From Oligoflexia bacterium (GTDB taxonomy: Bacteria > Bdellovibrionota_B > Oligoflexia > Oligoflexales > JAGOVF01): a stretch of DNA of 33,414 nucleotides. Under the pieces are notes generated by a model. That model was not told where the DNA came from and searched no databases. It was given only the letters and a program-made list of their open reading frames with translations. The stretch lies in NCBI GenBank assembly GCA_030432875.1, contig JAUILP010000040.1, positions 1 to 33,414 of the forward strand, in the 5' to 3' direction. The position numbers and the translations under genes are program-made. Of the stretch, positions 8,693 to 16,882 are shown piece after piece (positions within the stretch are counted from its first letter, which is position 1; each line of letters starts with the position of its first letter).

Positions 8693-11605
8693 ATGAACAT
8701 TTTTCTAAAACATATGACCCATGCTTATATCATCACCGTATTTCTGGTGATTTTATGCTTTGCGTGTTCAAACGGCAAAACGCCCTCTAAACAGCCGGAT
8801 ACCCAGAAGCAAAATAATCAGGAAATCGCAGCAGTCCCCCCTTCTGTGCCGCCTCAAACACCGCAAAAGGATATAACAACAACTCCTGCTCTCATTAAGT
8901 ATGGCTTAAACCCCGGCGACCACACGACCTTACAAATGCACAAAGGTAAACTCAGTGAATTGGCGTCGCTAACTTGGCTTAAGGCCAAAAAGGTTGATCT
9001 ATTTTCCTTTCGTCTTGACCAGGAAGCCACCCAAAAAAAAGCCGAGCTTTTAGCACAGGATTTTCTTGACTGTGGTTTTTCCTTTGATGGACCGAGTTGC
9101 CATGAACAACAAAAAAAATCGCTTAAATCACAGGTTCGCCTCACATTAAATGACCAGGAATTCCTTTATACTCAGTTCGTTTATAGTGAAACCTTTACCC
9201 AGCCGTTTGCTTTATTTATTCCTATTGTGGCTAATAATAGTCATACTTCCCAAGAAAATCCTATTGCTTACCTATACCTTGTTTCAGACCCATCCTTATC
9301 TCATGATCCGATGAATTTACTCACCGAAAAAAGTGGCCTATGTATTGCTCGTCTTGAATTTAAGGCTTTTGGTCTTAACGAACTTGCCAAGGAGCCCGTA
9401 TCAGGGGCAACGCTAAGAGAAAAACTGAGTGCGACTCTAACTAAACTTAAGGCAGCACAAATAACAAAATCGATTTCTGCCCTGAATAATGCCCTTGAAG
9501 AAAGCAAAATCATTGTGGCTCAGACCACAACTGAAGTCCAAGAAAGCGATGACCCGCAAGTTTCTTATCTTTGGCTATCAATTAAGCAAGTCATTATGCC
9601 CCTAGACCAATATCTAAGCTATTTAGCTAGGGTTATTGAAGAGCAAAAAGATCCTGAATTAACCAGGGAGGCAAGTTTAATACTTCTGTCTTTGGGCGCG
9701 AATAATGGTTCGGCTCAAAAAGAATATGAACTTGCCTTATTAAATGAATCGTCACCCTCGCAGCGCCGAGCACTGATTCTTGCTGAAAATAAAATTTCTA
9801 TAACTGAGTCTCTACTGTTCAACCTCATTAAAATATTAAATTTTGAGGATATTGAAGTTGCTACGATGGCTTTTAATATTTTAAATGAAGAGGACCATCT
9901 AGACACCAGGTTTACAGCAGAACTTGCGAAGCATATACACCGCCTTGGTAGAAATGGTCAGGATTATATTTTTGGCTTAAAGCTTTTAAGCAAAATAAAT
10001 AGCCCTGAAGCCCACAATGATATTATTGCGGAACTCTCAAATAAAAATGCGGACATCAGAAACCTAATTCAGAGGACTATCACCTCACTCGCCGTTGGCC
10101 CCGAATCCGCAAAGGCGGCCAGAAAAGAGCTCAGCTCCCCTTATCCGGGATCAGCTATAATCGCTGGTGAATTACTCGATAAAATTAATAGTCCTGAAGC
10201 CACCCTTTATTTGCTCAAATTTTTGGAAAACGCGATGAGCCTGCAGCGCACCCAAATATTGGGTATTTTAATGTCCCCCAAAAAACAGTATACCGATGAG
10301 CACCTGCCTGATCTGCACCGCTATATCTCGCTAAAAGATACCAGTATAAGACGAGCTTCTATAAATTTTTTATTTAAACTGGGTACAGAACTAGGCTTAA
10401 ATGAACTTCTCACCTTTGTATACAATGATTCCTTCGGGGATTTGACCGACTTAGAGTTTAGAAATAGCTTTTTGGCATCTCTAAAAGTAGCGCGCATTTA
10501 TCCCTTAAATGCTGTACTCCTGGGAAACGCGTTTGCACTCAGCGATCAAGAAATTAAAGATACTCTGCTCGACCATCTCACGAATTTACAGCATTTTACC
10601 GCCACTAGTGTTTTAGTTACAAAAATCTGGCCTCTCAATTCCTTTATAATGCCCTATTTGCCGCGTATTTTGGCAAATCTAAAAGACCGGCATCATAGTG
10701 ATCTCCATCTTTTTGATGGCGACACGCCTCTAAATCTAAGGTACGCCATACACGATATTTTATCATATTTAGTGACATTAAAAGCCAGCCTTAAAGATCC
10801 TAAGAAAAAGGCGGAGAATGAGGCTAAATTAGAGACGCTTCCTTTGACCAACGAAATATTAGCCCTAGCGAACCAATTTTTATTGCCTCTACGCTCAGAG
10901 AAAGCCTTAGAGGCGATGATTGAACTTTCAGATTATCCAGACCCCACTCTAAGAGCACAGTATATCGCTGCAGTAAGAGATTTTCCTCGAATTCCGCGCG
11001 AGTTTGAAAACCTTTTTAGATACCACTTGGTTAAAGAAAAACCGGAAAGTGGCTCCTCGACAAACATACCAAAAAACTCCATCGGACAACTTCTTCTTTA
11101 TGGTCCAAGTTCTTATCTGGAAACAAGGCAGCTTGCTTGGGATATGCTGGACTGGATCGTTAAGAACACTGCGTCTGAGAAAAGAGAAGCAGAAATCGCA
11201 AGCAATACAGATTTTATACTGTCTTCAATATGCAATATCATAGTAATGGACCTCAAAGATAAATATAAAAAGCCTGAACTTACGCATGTCGTTATCGATG
11301 AGGCTTATTCCTTTATAGATGGCTACCTAGCATCTACCCCCAGAGAACTCGTGCCTGAGCGGGTATTTGAAAAGTTTCGCAATATCATTGCTTCCCGTTC
11401 AAAAACGCGCTGTGAAACCATCGTGGCTCCAGAAAATTTTTATAGATACTTTTATTCTATGGATATACTCGCCAAATATGGTGATATTACCATCGCCACC
11501 TGGTTTCGTGACTTTTTAGCGGACTGTCCTCAGTATCCCCAAAATAACCCGGAGATTGCAGAAGTCTTAAATCTCATGATTGAGGATATTGAGAAAGCAA
11601 ATTAA
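8693..11605 (+). CDS. giant HEAT-like repeat lipoprotein, divergent paralog 1
   Basis: A 970-residue predicted lipoprotein (signal peptide, lipid Cys most likely Cys25 in CFACS; Ser at +2 favours outer-membrane sorting under the E. coli rule). Residues 25-65 are a Pro/Gln-rich linker. A beta-rich domain follows, with the family motif DCGFSFDGPSC (Cys127, Cys136). From about 290 to 900 the protein is a succession of paired helices with recurring INSPEA-type turns, as in HEAT-like solenoids. Two more Cys near the C-terminus align with those of the tandem paralogs. It shares the whole plan with the three genes from 23575 but lacks their N-terminal four-Cys segment and the central Cys pair. The function is unknown; a scaffold or binding role outside the cytoplasm is an inference from the fold. 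Confidence 0.85.
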   Translation: MNIFLKHMTHAYIITVFLVILCFACSNGKTPSKQPDTQKQNNQEIAAVPPSVPPQTPQKDITTTPALIKYGLNPGDHTTLQMHKGKLSELASLTWLKAKKVDLFSFRLDQEATQKKAELLAQDFLDCGFSFDGPSCHEQQKKSLKSQVRLTLNDQEFLYTQFVYSETFTQPFALFIPIVANNSHTSQENPIAYLYLVSDPSLSHDPMNLLTEKSGLCIARLEFKAFGLNELAKEPVSGATLREKLSATLTKLKAAQITKSISALNNALEESKIIVAQTTTEVQESDDPQVSYLWLSIKQVIMPLDQYLSYLARVIEEQKDPELTREASLILLSLGANNGSAQKEYELALLNESSPSQRRALILAENKISITESLLFNLIKILNFEDIEVATMAFNILNEEDHLDTRFTAELAKHIHRLGRNGQDYIFGLKLLSKINSPEAHNDIIAELSNKNADIRNLIQRTITSLAVGPESAKAARKELSSPYPGSAIIAGELLDKINSPEATLYLLKFLENAMSLQRTQILGILMSPKKQYTDEHLPDLHRYISLKDTSIRRASINFLFKLGTELGLNELLTFVYNDSFGDLTDLEFRNSFLASLKVARIYPLNAVLLGNAFALSDQEIKDTLLDHLTNLQHFTATSVLVTKIWPLNSFIMPYLPRILANLKDRHHSDLHLFDGDTPLNLRYAIHDILSYLVTLKASLKDPKKKAENEAKLETLPLTNEILALANQFLLPLRSEKALEAMIELSDYPDPTLRAQYIAAVRDFPRIPREFENLFRYHLVKEKPESGSSTNIPKNSIGQLLLYGPSSYLETRQLAWDMLDWIVKNTASEKREAEIASNTDFILSSICNIIVMDLKDKYKKPELTHVVIDEAYSFIDGYLASTPRELVPERVFEKFRNIIASRSKTRCETIVAPENFYRYFYSMDILAKYGDITIATWFRDFLADCPQYPQNNPEIAEVLNLMIEDIEKAN

Positions 11606-11737
11606 GGCCTAAATTTAGGGTAAAAGGATCAATAAGAAACTGGGCATTGTAAAAAACTCATATAAACTGATGAATTATCTTTCTGCAATCTAGTATAATG
11701 AAGGATCAAACCCCACTACTCTTGAGATTTTTTTTAT

Positions 11738-12943
11738 ATGCCCAAAGTATCCCCAAAAAATCAGTTGCTGCGTCTAAAATGCTCTTACGCTGGCAAATGT
11801 TCCGGCTGCCCTGAAATTAGACAAATATACGCTAAACAGCTCAGCGATAAAAAAAAATATTTAGAAGTGCTATTTTCGCCATTATTAAGGCAGCATGGCC
11901 TCACTCTCCCAGAGATTATTCCTAGCCCGAAAATTGCGGGCTATCGGTCTACGGCTAAGCTATGCTTGCACCAGGGGAATAACCATGAAATTGCGATTGG
12001 CATTTATAGGAAAAACACCAAACTGGTTGAGCATATCTCCGAGTGTCCCGTGCATGATCCTATGATTAACACCTCTCTGAAAAAACTTTTTTTCAACCCA
12101 CATACCCCGCCTCCGGCAGATTTTTATAACCATAACAAAAAAACCTACCAACCAGGTAAATTTAAATTTGTAACGATGCGCACGCACCCACTAAGTGAGC
12201 ATCTTGGTATTATTCTTTCCCATACGGGTGTCATCCGCGATCAAATAAAAAATTGGCTAAGTCAATTAGACCTGCAAAACATCGCGGTTTATTCTGCTCT
12301 GATCAAAGAACAGGATCAGGGAAAAATCCTCACCCAAAACATCGATCACCTTTTTGGGCCAGAGCGGATTAATATTCAGGTTGGGGGTATTGAACACCAC
12401 CTTTCGCCCATGTCTTTTGCTCAGGCGAACGCGTCTTTACTCGAGTCCTTTCATCAGCATATTACAGAGGGGCTAGAGGGAGAAACTTTGCTTGATTTAT
12501 TTAGTGGTTTTGGCGGCTATGGATTTAGCCTTCACAAAACCTTCGCCAAAATATTTTTAGTTGAGGGTGATGGATTTGCGATTAGAGATGCGACATACAA
12601 TGCAGAACGTTTAGGCTTAAAAAATGTGACGCCCATCGCCTCCTACTGTGAAAATTTTCTTGAACAAAAACTGAGTGCCTCCGAGCGCAAAAGCGTTAAT
12701 CACATAATTGTTAACCCTCCCCGAAGCGGTTTAACGCACACCGTTAAAAAGTTTTTAGACCGCAAATATTTTCCATCATTACAAACCTTAACTTACGTTT
12801 CCTGTAGTCCCGCCACCCTTAAAAATGATTTATATGCCTTATGCCCCAAACCTCAAACAGAGCTTTATAGCATGCAAGGATTTGATATGTTCCCCCAAAC
12901 GGATCATATTGAAACGGTAGTTAAAATAAGGTTTTTAGGGTAA
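11738..12943 (+). CDS. RNA (uracil-5-)-methyltransferase, RumA/TrmA family
   Basis: A SAM-dependent enzyme that methylates C5 of uridine in rRNA or tRNA. The 401-residue protein has the RlmD (RumA)-type Fe-S pattern CX5CX2C (Cys15, Cys21, Cys24) with a fourth Cys at 103 (HISECPVH), the SAM-binding loop LLDLFSGFGGYGF (251-263), the NPPRSG motif (326-331), and the catalytic nucleophile Cys356 in TYVSCSPATL. The terminal DMFPQTDHIETV supplies the general-base Glu392. The N-terminal TRAM domain of E. coli RlmD is absent, and the protein begins almost directly at the cluster. The Fe-S pattern favours an rRNA enzyme over TrmA, but the target base is not determinable. The ATG has only a weak GAG upstream. 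Confidence 0.9.
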   Translation: MPKVSPKNQLLRLKCSYAGKCSGCPEIRQIYAKQLSDKKKYLEVLFSPLLRQHGLTLPEIIPSPKIAGYRSTAKLCLHQGNNHEIAIGIYRKNTKLVEHISECPVHDPMINTSLKKLFFNPHTPPPADFYNHNKKTYQPGKFKFVTMRTHPLSEHLGIILSHTGVIRDQIKNWLSQLDLQNIAVYSALIKEQDQGKILTQNIDHLFGPERINIQVGGIEHHLSPMSFAQANASLLESFHQHITEGLEGETLLDLFSGFGGYGFSLHKTFAKIFLVEGDGFAIRDATYNAERLGLKNVTPIASYCENFLEQKLSASERKSVNHIIVNPPRSGLTHTVKKFLDRKYFPSLQTLTYVSCSPATLKNDLYALCPKPQTELYSMQGFDMFPQTDHIETVVKIRFLG

Positions 12944-13016
12944 CGTTGTACTGAGATAATTGTGGGCTATAGACCCAAAAACTAGCTTTGTGATTGAGTG
13001 AAAAGGATACTAAAAA

Positions 13017-13868
13017 ATGAGGTATAACACTCTAAAGTTGATGCCAATCCTAGGGATTCTATTTATTATGCTTGGCTGTAATCACTTATTTTATCAACCC
13101 GACCAAATCATCCGGCCCACCTGGCAGCAAATATATCCTGAGGCGAAACAGGAGTATATTCTTAATTCTGCAAATAAAAATAAGATTGCCCTCATCAGGT
13201 TTCCAACTTCTAAACCCGAACCGCAAGGCGTCATTCTCCATTTTCATGGCAATGCAGAAAACATGACCACCCACTTCGCCTATGTCGCCTGGCTAGTAGA
13301 TTATGGCTTTGATGTGATAACTTTTGATTACCGTGGTTACGGAGAATCGGAAGGAACACCCGAGCGGCAGGGGCTTATTGAAGATGGCAAACAAGTGCTA
13401 ACCCTAGCGGCAAAATACGCTATGGAAAAAGGTCATCTCCCCCTGGTCATCATAGGCCAAAGCTTAGGTGGAGCGGTAGCAATTCCCGTGATCGCACAGT
13501 CTCCTGAAGTTTCCGTTAAAGCCGTAGTTTTAGATAGCTCATTCAGCTCATACCGCATGCTCGCGCGTGAAAAACTCGGTTCGTTTTTTTTAACCTGGCC
13601 GCTTCAGTGGCCTCTTTCTTTTTTGGTTACTGATGAAGAAAGTCCGGACCAATATTTATCTCTGCTGAGCATTCCTATGCTTATCATTCACAGCCGCTTT
13701 GATCCTGTGGTGCCCTATAGTCAAAGCAAAGCAATAGAAAGAGCAACCCAGCATTTACCCAGCGAATTTTGGACCATTGAAGATAACTACCAGCATACCG
13801 CGGCTTTTTTGAATGAAAGCCCCTATAGACAAAAATTAGTCACATGGCTGGAGAAACACTTGCCCTAA
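13017..13868 (+). CDS. alpha/beta hydrolase, predicted lipoprotein
   Basis: A 283-residue serine hydrolase resembling the BEM46/ABHD13/YfhR group. A short signal ends in the lipobox IMLGC (Cys21), so it should be membrane-anchored and face the periplasm. The oxyanion region HFHGNAEN (75-82), the FDYRGYGES strand-turn, the nucleophile elbow GQSLGG (Ser149), Asp229 in HSRFDPVVPY and His260 in YQHTAAF form a complete catalytic triad. AAGGA lies about eight bases before the ATG. The substrate is unknown; esters, thioesters or peptides are all handled by relatives. It sits 73 bp after the RNA methyltransferase and converges on the pilin gene. Confidence 0.88.
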   Translation: MRYNTLKLMPILGILFIMLGCNHLFYQPDQIIRPTWQQIYPEAKQEYILNSANKNKIALIRFPTSKPEPQGVILHFHGNAENMTTHFAYVAWLVDYGFDVITFDYRGYGESEGTPERQGLIEDGKQVLTLAAKYAMEKGHLPLVIIGQSLGGAVAIPVIAQSPEVSVKAVVLDSSFSSYRMLAREKLGSFFLTWPLQWPLSFLVTDEESPDQYLSLLSIPMLIIHSRFDPVVPYSQSKAIERATQHLPSEFWTIEDNYQHTAAFLNESPYRQKLVTWLEKHLP

Positions 13869-14046
13869 ACGTGATTATTTCATACAAAATTGCTCTTTAA
13901 GAGTTTCAAATCGCTAATATTATGGCCTACCTTCCTACTATCTATGTCCTAAGAGAGACTCAACTACGGATATAAGATACCCAACCACCATTTGAAAGCT
14001 ACCCGCTTAAAAGAAGGGGTGTGTAAACTTATGACAGACGAATGAA

Positions 14047-14664
14047 TTATCTAACAGCAGGACCACCGGGAGTAGGACCACGACCCCTCGGACCTGCAGG
14101 TGCAGGCTTAGCTGCAGGTGCAGGCTTAGCTGCAGGTGCAGGCTTAGCTGCAGGTGCAGGCTTAGCTGCAGGTGCAGGCTTAGCTGCAGGTGCTGCTGCT
14201 GGTGCTGCTGCAACTAGTTGATTTGACAATCCACATCCAGACAAACCAGGCGCCGTGTTATTCAATTCCGCATCCTCATTTATAGTCCATGTATCGATAC
14301 CTTGCTGACATTTACCCAACTTTCCAACCTCAGCTGTCCCCTGCCCTACAAATAAATTCTTACTGGGTGTCTCCACGCTATAGTTATAACGTTGTGAACC
14401 TCCCCCTAGCAAATTGTCCTTGATACTTGTGAAATAAGTATTATCAAAATATTCGTCGTTTTCGCCGTAATAGGACTGCTGAAAGGTATAAATTCCTTTA
14501 AGAGATGTTTTAACCTCTGATTGTTTGGCCACAGCCTGAAATGCTTGAAATTTTGGAAGTGCTATGGAAGCTAATGTGCCAATAATTGCTACGACAACCA
14601 TAAGCTCTACTAAACTAAAACCATGCAACATAGTTTTTGAGTTTGGCTTACTATTAAATCCCAT
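14047..14664 (-). CDS. pilA: type IV pilin (PilA-like) with repetitive Ala/Pro/Lys tail
   Basis: A 205-residue type IV prepilin, the subunit of surface fibres used in twitching, attachment or DNA uptake. A 15-residue leader ends at Gly15, and PilD-type cleavage gives Phe16 as first mature residue, followed by SLVELMVVVAIIGTLASIALP with the conserved Glu20. A Cys119/Cys144 pair delimits the usual D-region loop. Unlike ordinary pilins, about 50 residues follow the loop: an Ala-rich spacer, five AKPAPA units and a Gly/Pro/Arg-rich end. The start at 14664 is chosen because AAGGAG lies seven bases upstream of it but only one base from the ATG at 14670. Pseudopilin is an alternative, but the length and loop favour a pilin. 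Confidence 0.88.
   Translation of the reverse strand: MGFNSKPNSKTMLHGFSLVELMVVVAIIGTLASIALPKFQAFQAVAKQSEVKTSLKGIYTFQQSYYGENDEYFDNTYFTSIKDNLLGGGSQRYNYSVETPSKNLFVGQGTAEVGKLGKCQQGIDTWTINEDAELNNTAPGLSGCGLSNQLVAAAPAAAPAAKPAPAAKPAPAAKPAPAAKPAPAAKPAPAGPRGRGPTPGGPAVR
14095..14184. repeat. five perfect copies of an 18-bp tandem repeat in the pilin gene
   Basis: The unit TGCAGGTGCAGGCTTAGC occurs five times without a mismatch, followed by a partial and degenerate copy (TGCAGGTGCTGC...). Each unit equals six codons, encoding Ala-Lys-Pro-Ala-Pro-Ala on the minus strand. Gain or loss of units keeps the frame and would change only the tail length. Confidence 0.97.
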
Positions 14665-14759
14665 TTGCATACTCCTTGTTGGGATGAGCTAAGAATCTTT
14701 ATCTAGAATATCGGCGATCTGACAATAAACTTTAGGATATCAAAAACACACTTAATAAA

Positions 14760-14765
14760 ATTATA
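14760..14765 (-). promoter_or_regulatory. candidate -10 box of the pilin promoter
   Basis: A perfect TATAAT on the minus strand lies about 95 bp before the pilin start. No good -35 hexamer is found 16-18 bp upstream (GTATTT, TATTTC), which would suit an activator-dependent promoter; the direct repeats at 14797-14844 lie just upstream of that position. Confidence 0.45.
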
Positions 14766-14796
14766 TAAATTAGTGAGTTATGAAATACTATTTATG

Positions 14797-14844
14797 ACAG
14801 GAAACTAAATAGCTACTTGACAACAGGAAACTAAATAGCAACTT
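14797..14844. repeat. two 22-bp direct repeats upstream of the pilin promoter
   Basis: Copies at 14797-14818 and 14823-14844 differ at one position and share the core ACAGGAAACTAAATAGC. Their period is 26 bp. If the TATAAT at 14760 is the -10, they cover roughly -44 to -91 relative to the start of pilin transcription, the usual place for activator sites. Confidence 0.8.
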
Positions 14845-14915
14845 AATGACACGCTTGATTTCAATTAACCCAATAGCCAGAATATTCTTCAGGAGTATAC
14901 GCACCAAGGTCAATG

Positions 14916-14936
14916 CGCTGAAGCTCTCAGCGTTTT
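14916..14936 (+). terminator. weak terminator-like hairpin
   Basis: CGCTGA (14916-14921) and TCAGCG (14927-14932) form a six-bp stem with a five-base loop, followed by TTTT. No plus-strand gene ends close by, so its use is uncertain. Confidence 0.25.
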
Positions 14937-14964
14937 ATGGTGGGTGGCGTTCCTTCCGGGGGCT

Positions 14965-15168
14965 CTAATCTATATTAATATGTGTTAGGTAGTGCCTTAG
15001 CGCGTCAGAATCAAAGAATGAGCAAACTGCTCGCACATCTTTTCCAACGCAAGTCTCACATGGGCTAACGTCAAACCTGAGTGCTTTAGCAAGCATCTTT
15101 GACCAACTATAATGCTCTTGTTTCTTGTTGTTGTCATTAGCCCCTCTCCTTGGGACTAAAAACCTTTT
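14965..15168 (-). pseudogene. remnant of an IS91-family-like transposase C-terminus
   Basis: Between two stop codons the minus strand reads a 67-residue open stretch with no proper start. It contains HYSWSKMLAKALRFDV, then CETC, then VRAVCSFFDSDALRHYLTHI. This follows the C-terminal pattern of IS91-like transposases as I know it: a (Y/W)xWxxLLxRVFxxDV segment, a CxxC, an (I/L)(I/A)A(F/I) hydrophobic stretch and a repeated-helix end reading ILxHL. After the stop a Pro/Arg-rich piece (SPRKERHPP) also suits such tails. The N-terminal catalytic part is absent from the flanks, so this is a decayed fragment. No terminal sequences were identified. The family call is from memory of the pattern and not from a search. 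Confidence 0.55.
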
Positions 15169-15286
15169 TTAATGTGGGGCTTGAGATTGATGTCCTGGTG
15201 ATTAGGGTAGCTGGTATCCTGCACGAAAGCTTTGCAAACAAAATGTGACCTCCGCAAGGATATGAGAGACACTAACTTTGCAATAA

Positions 15287-15306
15287 ACTCTTTGAAGAAA
15301 AAGAGT
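15287..15306 (-). terminator. candidate terminator of the korA/korB operon
   Basis: Seven bases after the stop of the Cys-rich lipoprotein, ACTCTTT and AAAGAGT form a seven-bp stem with a six-base loop; on the minus strand it is followed by TTATT. AT-rich and therefore weak, but placed exactly at the end of the operon. Confidence 0.4.
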
Positions 15307-15312
15307 AAGTGG

Positions 15313-15756
15313 CTAGGGCTTGCTTTTACACGTATTTCTATACGCCTGTCGTTTTTTTTCGGCTTCGGCGATACAAAAAATACAGTCATAGGTCATAGCG
15401 CTACAGCAGTAAAGAAGCTCAAACGATTTCTGACAATCGGCAGTGGCCTCCTGGCATTTTAAGGCATAAATTCTATCAAGAAAATCTTGGCGCTGATCGC
15501 ATACGCCGCAATTTTTTTCACATTCGCTCTCCCCGTCACAGTCCTCTACACACTCTTTTTTATTGCAGATGAGATTAAGTGGTTCTTTTGCGCAGTCTAT
15601 CCGGCTCAGCATACCGTTAAAAAAAGATTGCGGATCCTCTTCACTCAGCTCATGGGAAAATTCTTGCCACTTATCCTCAGCACTAGGCGTCTGGCAATTT
15701 AGCATAAAACATAGCGTCATAAGCACTAAGGACTTTTTTTTGGTTCCCATGGTCAT
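15313..15756 (-). CDS. small Cys-rich predicted lipoprotein
   Basis: A 147-residue protein whose basic N-terminus (MTMGTKKK), hydrophobic core and FMLNC (Cys21) look like a lipoprotein signal, although Asn at -1 is not the standard lipobox. The mature part holds 14 more Cys, including a dense run CNKKECVEDCDGESECEKNC and a YCC/CIFC segment, so extensive disulfides or metal binding are possible. I do not recognise a family. The start at 15756 is chosen because GGAG is seven bases upstream; a longer frame reaches back to 15804 and would overlap korB. It begins 31 bp after the korB stop on the same strand and is probably the last gene of that operon. Whether it has any link with the oxidoreductase is unknown. 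Confidence 0.7.
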   Translation of the reverse strand: MTMGTKKKSLVLMTLCFMLNCQTPSAEDKWQEFSHELSEEDPQSFFNGMLSRIDCAKEPLNLICNKKECVEDCDGESECEKNCGVCDQRQDFLDRIYALKCQEATADCQKSFELLYCCSAMTYDCIFCIAEAEKKRQAYRNTCKSKP

Positions 15757-15787
15757 AGAGTGACTCCAATTTAAGAAAAACCGTAGT

Positions 15788-16843
15788 TTAGGAAAAGCTC
15801 TCATTAATTTCTTTAAGCTCTAGCTCTGAAAGCGTAAGTTTGCTTAAGTCAATATCGCGCAAATTCTCAAGAGTGGTGCCAAGTGTCTGATGCATATCAT
15901 GGGAGTGCTTCTCAAGATAAATAAGGCCCGTCAAGATCTCCTTTTTTCCTGAAAAACTTCGCATGAGTTGCAAAGCTTTTTCTTTATCATAGACATCAAA
16001 ATCTTCGCTGACAGCCTTTAGAAAAATTTCTTCGCCATTTGAAAGCAAAACCGAAGTTAATCTCCCAGGTGTTTGTTCAGCCATGATTTCTGGGACACTC
16101 TCAACATAATCTTGGATACTCGCAGTATACACCTGATTATCCTGCACGTATCCATAGCTTTTGTCCGAGGAGGCATGATTGTTAAAGGTAACACAAGGAG
16201 AAATAATATCGATAAAGGCAAATCCATGATGAGAAATCGCAGCTTTTATGAGGGGGACTAATTGATTTTTGTCTCCAGAAAAAGACCGTGCGACAAAACT
16301 CGCCCCGGCTTCTAAAGCTAAAATTATGGGATCAATGGGAACATAAGGGTTAGTTTGACCATTTTTTGAAGTCACCCCAAGACTTGAAGTCGCAGAAAAT
16401 TGTCCTTTAGTGAGGCCATATATCCCGTTATTGGCGCATAGATAAACCATATTGATGCCACGTCTGACCCCATGAATAAATTGCCCTAACCCAATCGAGC
16501 AGGTGTCGCCATCTCCTGAAACACCAAGGTATTTCATGTTGCGGGCCGCCAAATTGGCTCCCGTCGCGACGGAAGGCATGCGCCCATGCACTGAATTTAA
16601 GGCATGCGCTGATTTGAGAAAATACGCCGCCGTTTTTGAAGAACAACCGATACCGGATAATTTGGCAATAGTATGAGGCTCAAGACTCAGTTCATAACAA
16701 GCACTAGCAATTGCAGCTGAAATAGAATCATGCCCACAGCCACCGCACAAGGTCGACATTTCGCCGTGATAGTCTTTGGGGACTAAACCTACTTTATTTT
16801 GTGTGAGACTTGGATGGCTCAGTTTATCTCGCGCATTTTTCAC
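15788..16843 (-). CDS. korB: 2-oxoacid:ferredoxin oxidoreductase, beta subunit
   Basis: The thiamine diphosphate-binding subunit of a KorAB-type enzyme, which oxidatively decarboxylates a 2-oxoacid (2-oxoglutarate in well-studied KorAB; pyruvate or others possible) to the acyl-CoA and reduces ferredoxin. At 351 residues it has normal length. CGGCGH (Cys33, Cys36) and Cys217 in the SPCVTFNN motif are the expected [4Fe-4S] ligands. The TPP/Mg motif runs from GDGD (110-113) to CANNGIYG (136-143). The GTG start is supported by GAGAGGGA four bases upstream. It lies 39 bp after korA. The SPCVTFNN motif favours the KorB/2-oxoglutarate branch, but the substrate is inferred. Confidence 0.9.
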   Translation of the reverse strand: MKNARDKLSHPSLTQNKVGLVPKDYHGEMSTLCGGCGHDSISAAIASACYELSLEPHTIAKLSGIGCSSKTAAYFLKSAHALNSVHGRMPSVATGANLAARNMKYLGVSGDGDTCSIGLGQFIHGVRRGINMVYLCANNGIYGLTKGQFSATSSLGVTSKNGQTNPYVPIDPIILALEAGASFVARSFSGDKNQLVPLIKAAISHHGFAFIDIISPCVTFNNHASSDKSYGYVQDNQVYTASIQDYVESVPEIMAEQTPGRLTSVLLSNGEEIFLKAVSEDFDVYDKEKALQLMRSFSGKKEILTGLIYLEKHSHDMHQTLGTTLENLRDIDLSKLTLSELELKEINESFS

Positions 16844-16882
16844 AAAATCCCTCTCAATGGTTTTGAGCTGTAGTCAGAAAGC

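Noticed and set aside
11608-11619. CCTAAATTTAGG palindrome after paralog 1
   Set aside because: Perfect but loopless and only 12 bp; too short to assign a role.
14095-14184. Repeat array considered as CRISPR
   Set aside because: Units are contiguous with no spacers and lie in the pilin reading frame.
15156-15389. 77-residue minus-strand ORF
   Set aside because: Its first half is an out-of-frame shadow of the Cys-rich lipoprotein gene and its second half lies over the gap beside the transposase remnant; no family signal.
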